Positions 23,222 through 24,324 of a stretch of DNA of 24,324 bases are shown here, one piece after another. Both the position numbers and the translations under genes were made by a program. Position 1 is the stretch's first letter, and every line of letters begins with the position of its first letter. The DNA comes from Proteiniphilum sp. UBA5384 (lineage in GTDB: Bacteria > Bacteroidota > Bacteroidia > Bacteroidales > Dysgonomonadaceae): contig NZ_DHOS01000061.1 of the NCBI RefSeq assembly GCF_002410825.1, forward strand, positions 1-24,324, read 5' to 3'. Below the pieces are notes generated by a model. It did no database searches. It saw nothing but the letters and a program-made list of their open reading frames with translations, and was not told where the DNA came from.

Positions 23222-23259
23222 GAGGGGCCGTCTCATAATAAACAAAGAGATGGCCTCTT
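23222..23259. terminator. Large imperfect hairpin downstream of brxL, possible terminator or IS-end scar
   Basis: Arms GAGGGGCCGTCTC (23222-23234) and GAGATGGCCTCTT (23247-23259) form a 13-bp stem if three G-U pairs are allowed, around a 12-nt loop. It is 66 nt past the brxL stop and downstream of fic, so it could end transcription from both sides, although no T run follows. The GAGGxxxxGTCTC look also recalls terminal repeats of some Bacteroidota insertion sequences. Confidence 0.35.
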
Positions 23260-23324
23260 GACATGAGTCTGGCGACAGAAGTTTACAATACAGCCTAAAA
23301 GCAGATTATAGATGATGAAAATGA

Positions 23325-24324
23325 TTATCTGTTGTTTCTGACATAGGTAATTGAAAAAGCTTTGCACTTGCGGTGTTCCTGCAAGAACTCCTCAATGGAG
23401 TAGCCTTTGCGAGGCTCGAAAATATCCAAACCCCTACCCAGCAAGATATCCCAGCCAGTATCGGTGGAGATCTTACGGTCGTGTATATTTTTGAATTCGT
23501 AGTTGAAGTCAATACCAATCTCCGCAACCGATTCCTTTATTTCATCAAAAGCATCTATTGAATCCGGAATATACTCATCTGTGTTCCAAGTCACAAGATT
23601 CACTTTCACATCGGCGTCAATATCTTTCAGCTGCGCGATCAAACTCAAAAATTCAATCAAATTCTTGATTTGATATGGTAATCGGATGTATGCATCTTCG
23701 ATGGATATTTGCGTAGCGCCTTTGACATAATCCCCAAATAACAACTGGTATGAGATCCCGGATTGATTTTCGCGAACCGTAATATTTTTAACCTGAGGTG
23801 AGGGTTGGATTCTTGGCCGCTTTGTATTTCCCTCCTGTACAGTTTCCGTATTTTTATCTTCAATATCAATATCGGCGTCATCTTCAGCTTCAGGATTAAC
23901 AGGTTGAAATAATCCCGGGCTGGCGAGCCGTTCAAGCGTTTCAACGGACACGACCTCCCCATCGGGAATGACAGTATAACTGAAAAGAGCAGGTTCGGCC
24001 CGGAAGGTCTCGTCAATGATATACAGTTGATCTTTTACCCGTTTTCGCCTTTCCACTGCAAAATCAATTAACTCCAATGCTTCTTCCTTTTTGAAATTCT
24101 TATCGGGATAAATGAGTTTCATCATACCTGAAAATGTTTTACGAATCGCGTTGAGATCACGTTCTGAAAGAGAGTTGTCAAATTTCACATATTGATTCAT
24201 CAACGTAGAAAAATCCTGTTTCCGCAGCTCGTGTAATAATTCCGCCAAATAGTCTGAAATAAAACCAAACCCGTCGCTAAACCATGATTTCTTGAGTACA
24301 CGAACCTCCCACCCCGGGCTGTAA
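23325..24324 (-). CDS. brxL: BREX BrxL/Lon-like protein, C-terminal part with MIT_C domain (cut by window edge)
   Basis: The frame is open through the right edge. The apparent TTG start at 24248 is not a real start, since 25 further in-frame residues (YSPGWEVRVLKKSWFSDGFG...) precede it and match the PGWE region of BREX Lon-like BrxL proteins. Visible length is about 332 residues. The helical BrxL C-terminus follows (DYLAELLHELRK, LSERDLNAIRKTFSGMMKLI, RRKRVKDQLYII), then an acidic linker (EAEDDADIDIEDKN). About 140 C-terminal residues match the MIT_C, phospholipase-D-like domain (ISIEDAYIRLPYQIKNLIEF, then NIHDRKISTDTGWDILLGRG). BrxL is an AAA+ Lon-related component of BREX phage defence. 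The ATPase part and any other brx genes lie outside the window to the right. Family assignment is from recalled motifs. Confidence 0.8.
   Translation of the reverse strand, partial: YSPGWEVRVLKKSWFSDGFGFISDYLAELLHELRKQDFSTLMNQYVKFDNSLSERDLNAIRKTFSGMMKLIYPDKNFKKEEALELIDFAVERRKRVKDQLYIIDETFRAEPALFSYTVIPDGEVVSVETLERLASPGLFQPVNPEAEDDADIDIEDKNTETVQEGNTKRPRIQPSPQVKNITVRENQSGISYQLLFGDYVKGATQISIEDAYIRLPYQIKNLIEFLSLIAQLKDIDADVKVNLVTWNTDEYIPDSIDAFDEIKESVAEIGIDFNYEFKNIHDRKISTDTGWDILLGRGLDIFEPRKGYSIEEFLQEHRKCKAFSITYVRNNR

Larger units (their letters stand above)
22964..23324. other. Spacer between fic and brxL with decayed coding and a repeat
   Basis: This 361-nt spacer holds the right copy of the 15-bp direct repeat (23014-23028), a short frame broken by one stop (23022-23135), a small CCGGC/GCCGG hairpin near 23147-23162, and the larger GAGGGGCCGTCTC hairpin (23222-23259). 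No intact gene of convincing character is seen on either strand. Confidence 0.5.

Noticed and set aside
1..24324. Looked for CRISPR arrays, rRNA genes, complete insertion sequences and complete tRNAs.
   Set aside because: No spaced identical repeats, transposase motifs or conserved RNA structures were seen.

Overview
The window looks like chromosomal DNA of a Bacteroidota bacterium, most likely order Bacteroidales. The -7 promoter boxes fit TAnnTTTG, Shine-Dalgarno sequences are weak, and short Sec or lipoprotein signals are frequent. A LacZ-type GH2 enzyme carries a LamG insertion, and a ptb-buk pair suggests an anaerobic fermenter. Family or genus cannot be fixed from this sequence. Base composition is mosaic: 1-9.4 kb is GC-rich, while 9.4-15 kb and 21.2-21.8 kb are visibly AT-rich.

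Left part (1-9.4 kb), housekeeping and catabolism. A zinc-metallopeptidase-like lipoprotein on the minus strand diverges from a Tat-signal Gfo/Idh/MocA oxidoreductase, an exported SMP-30/gluconolactonase-like protein and an M20 dipeptidase on the plus strand. Converging on these is a minus-strand operon: ptb, buk, and an unrecognised protein with ATP-grasp-like motifs. Ptb and Buk together convert acyl-CoA to acid plus ATP through an acyl phosphate.

Middle part (9.4-15 kb). A VOC/glyoxalase-fold protein, an AT-rich AHSA1/SRPBCC protein, and a large exported GH2 beta-galactosidase whose true start is probably at 11059.

Region 14.9-20.9 kb is one coherent unit. An AraC-type regulator (19947-20858, +) diverges from a four-gene minus-strand operon: lipoprotein alpha/beta hydrolase, Cys-nucleophile dienelactone-hydrolase-like protein, SnoaL-like/aldo-keto reductase fusion, and double carboxymuconolactone-decarboxylase/cupin fusion. 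All four proteins begin with an export signal. Three of the four starts had to be moved downstream of the longest ORF start, or are open to such a shift.

Right part (20.9-24.3 kb) looks like the edge of a defence island. It holds a 58-aa unrecognised small ORF, a nuclease-like gene that stops before the expected active-site motif, a class II Fic AMP-transferase with a promoter rich in operator-like sites, and at the edge the C-terminal third of a BREX BrxL/Lon-like protein carrying a MIT_C (phospholipase-D-like) domain. A 15-bp direct repeat brackets the nuclease fragment plus fic block. The rest of the BREX operon, if present, should lie to the right of this window.
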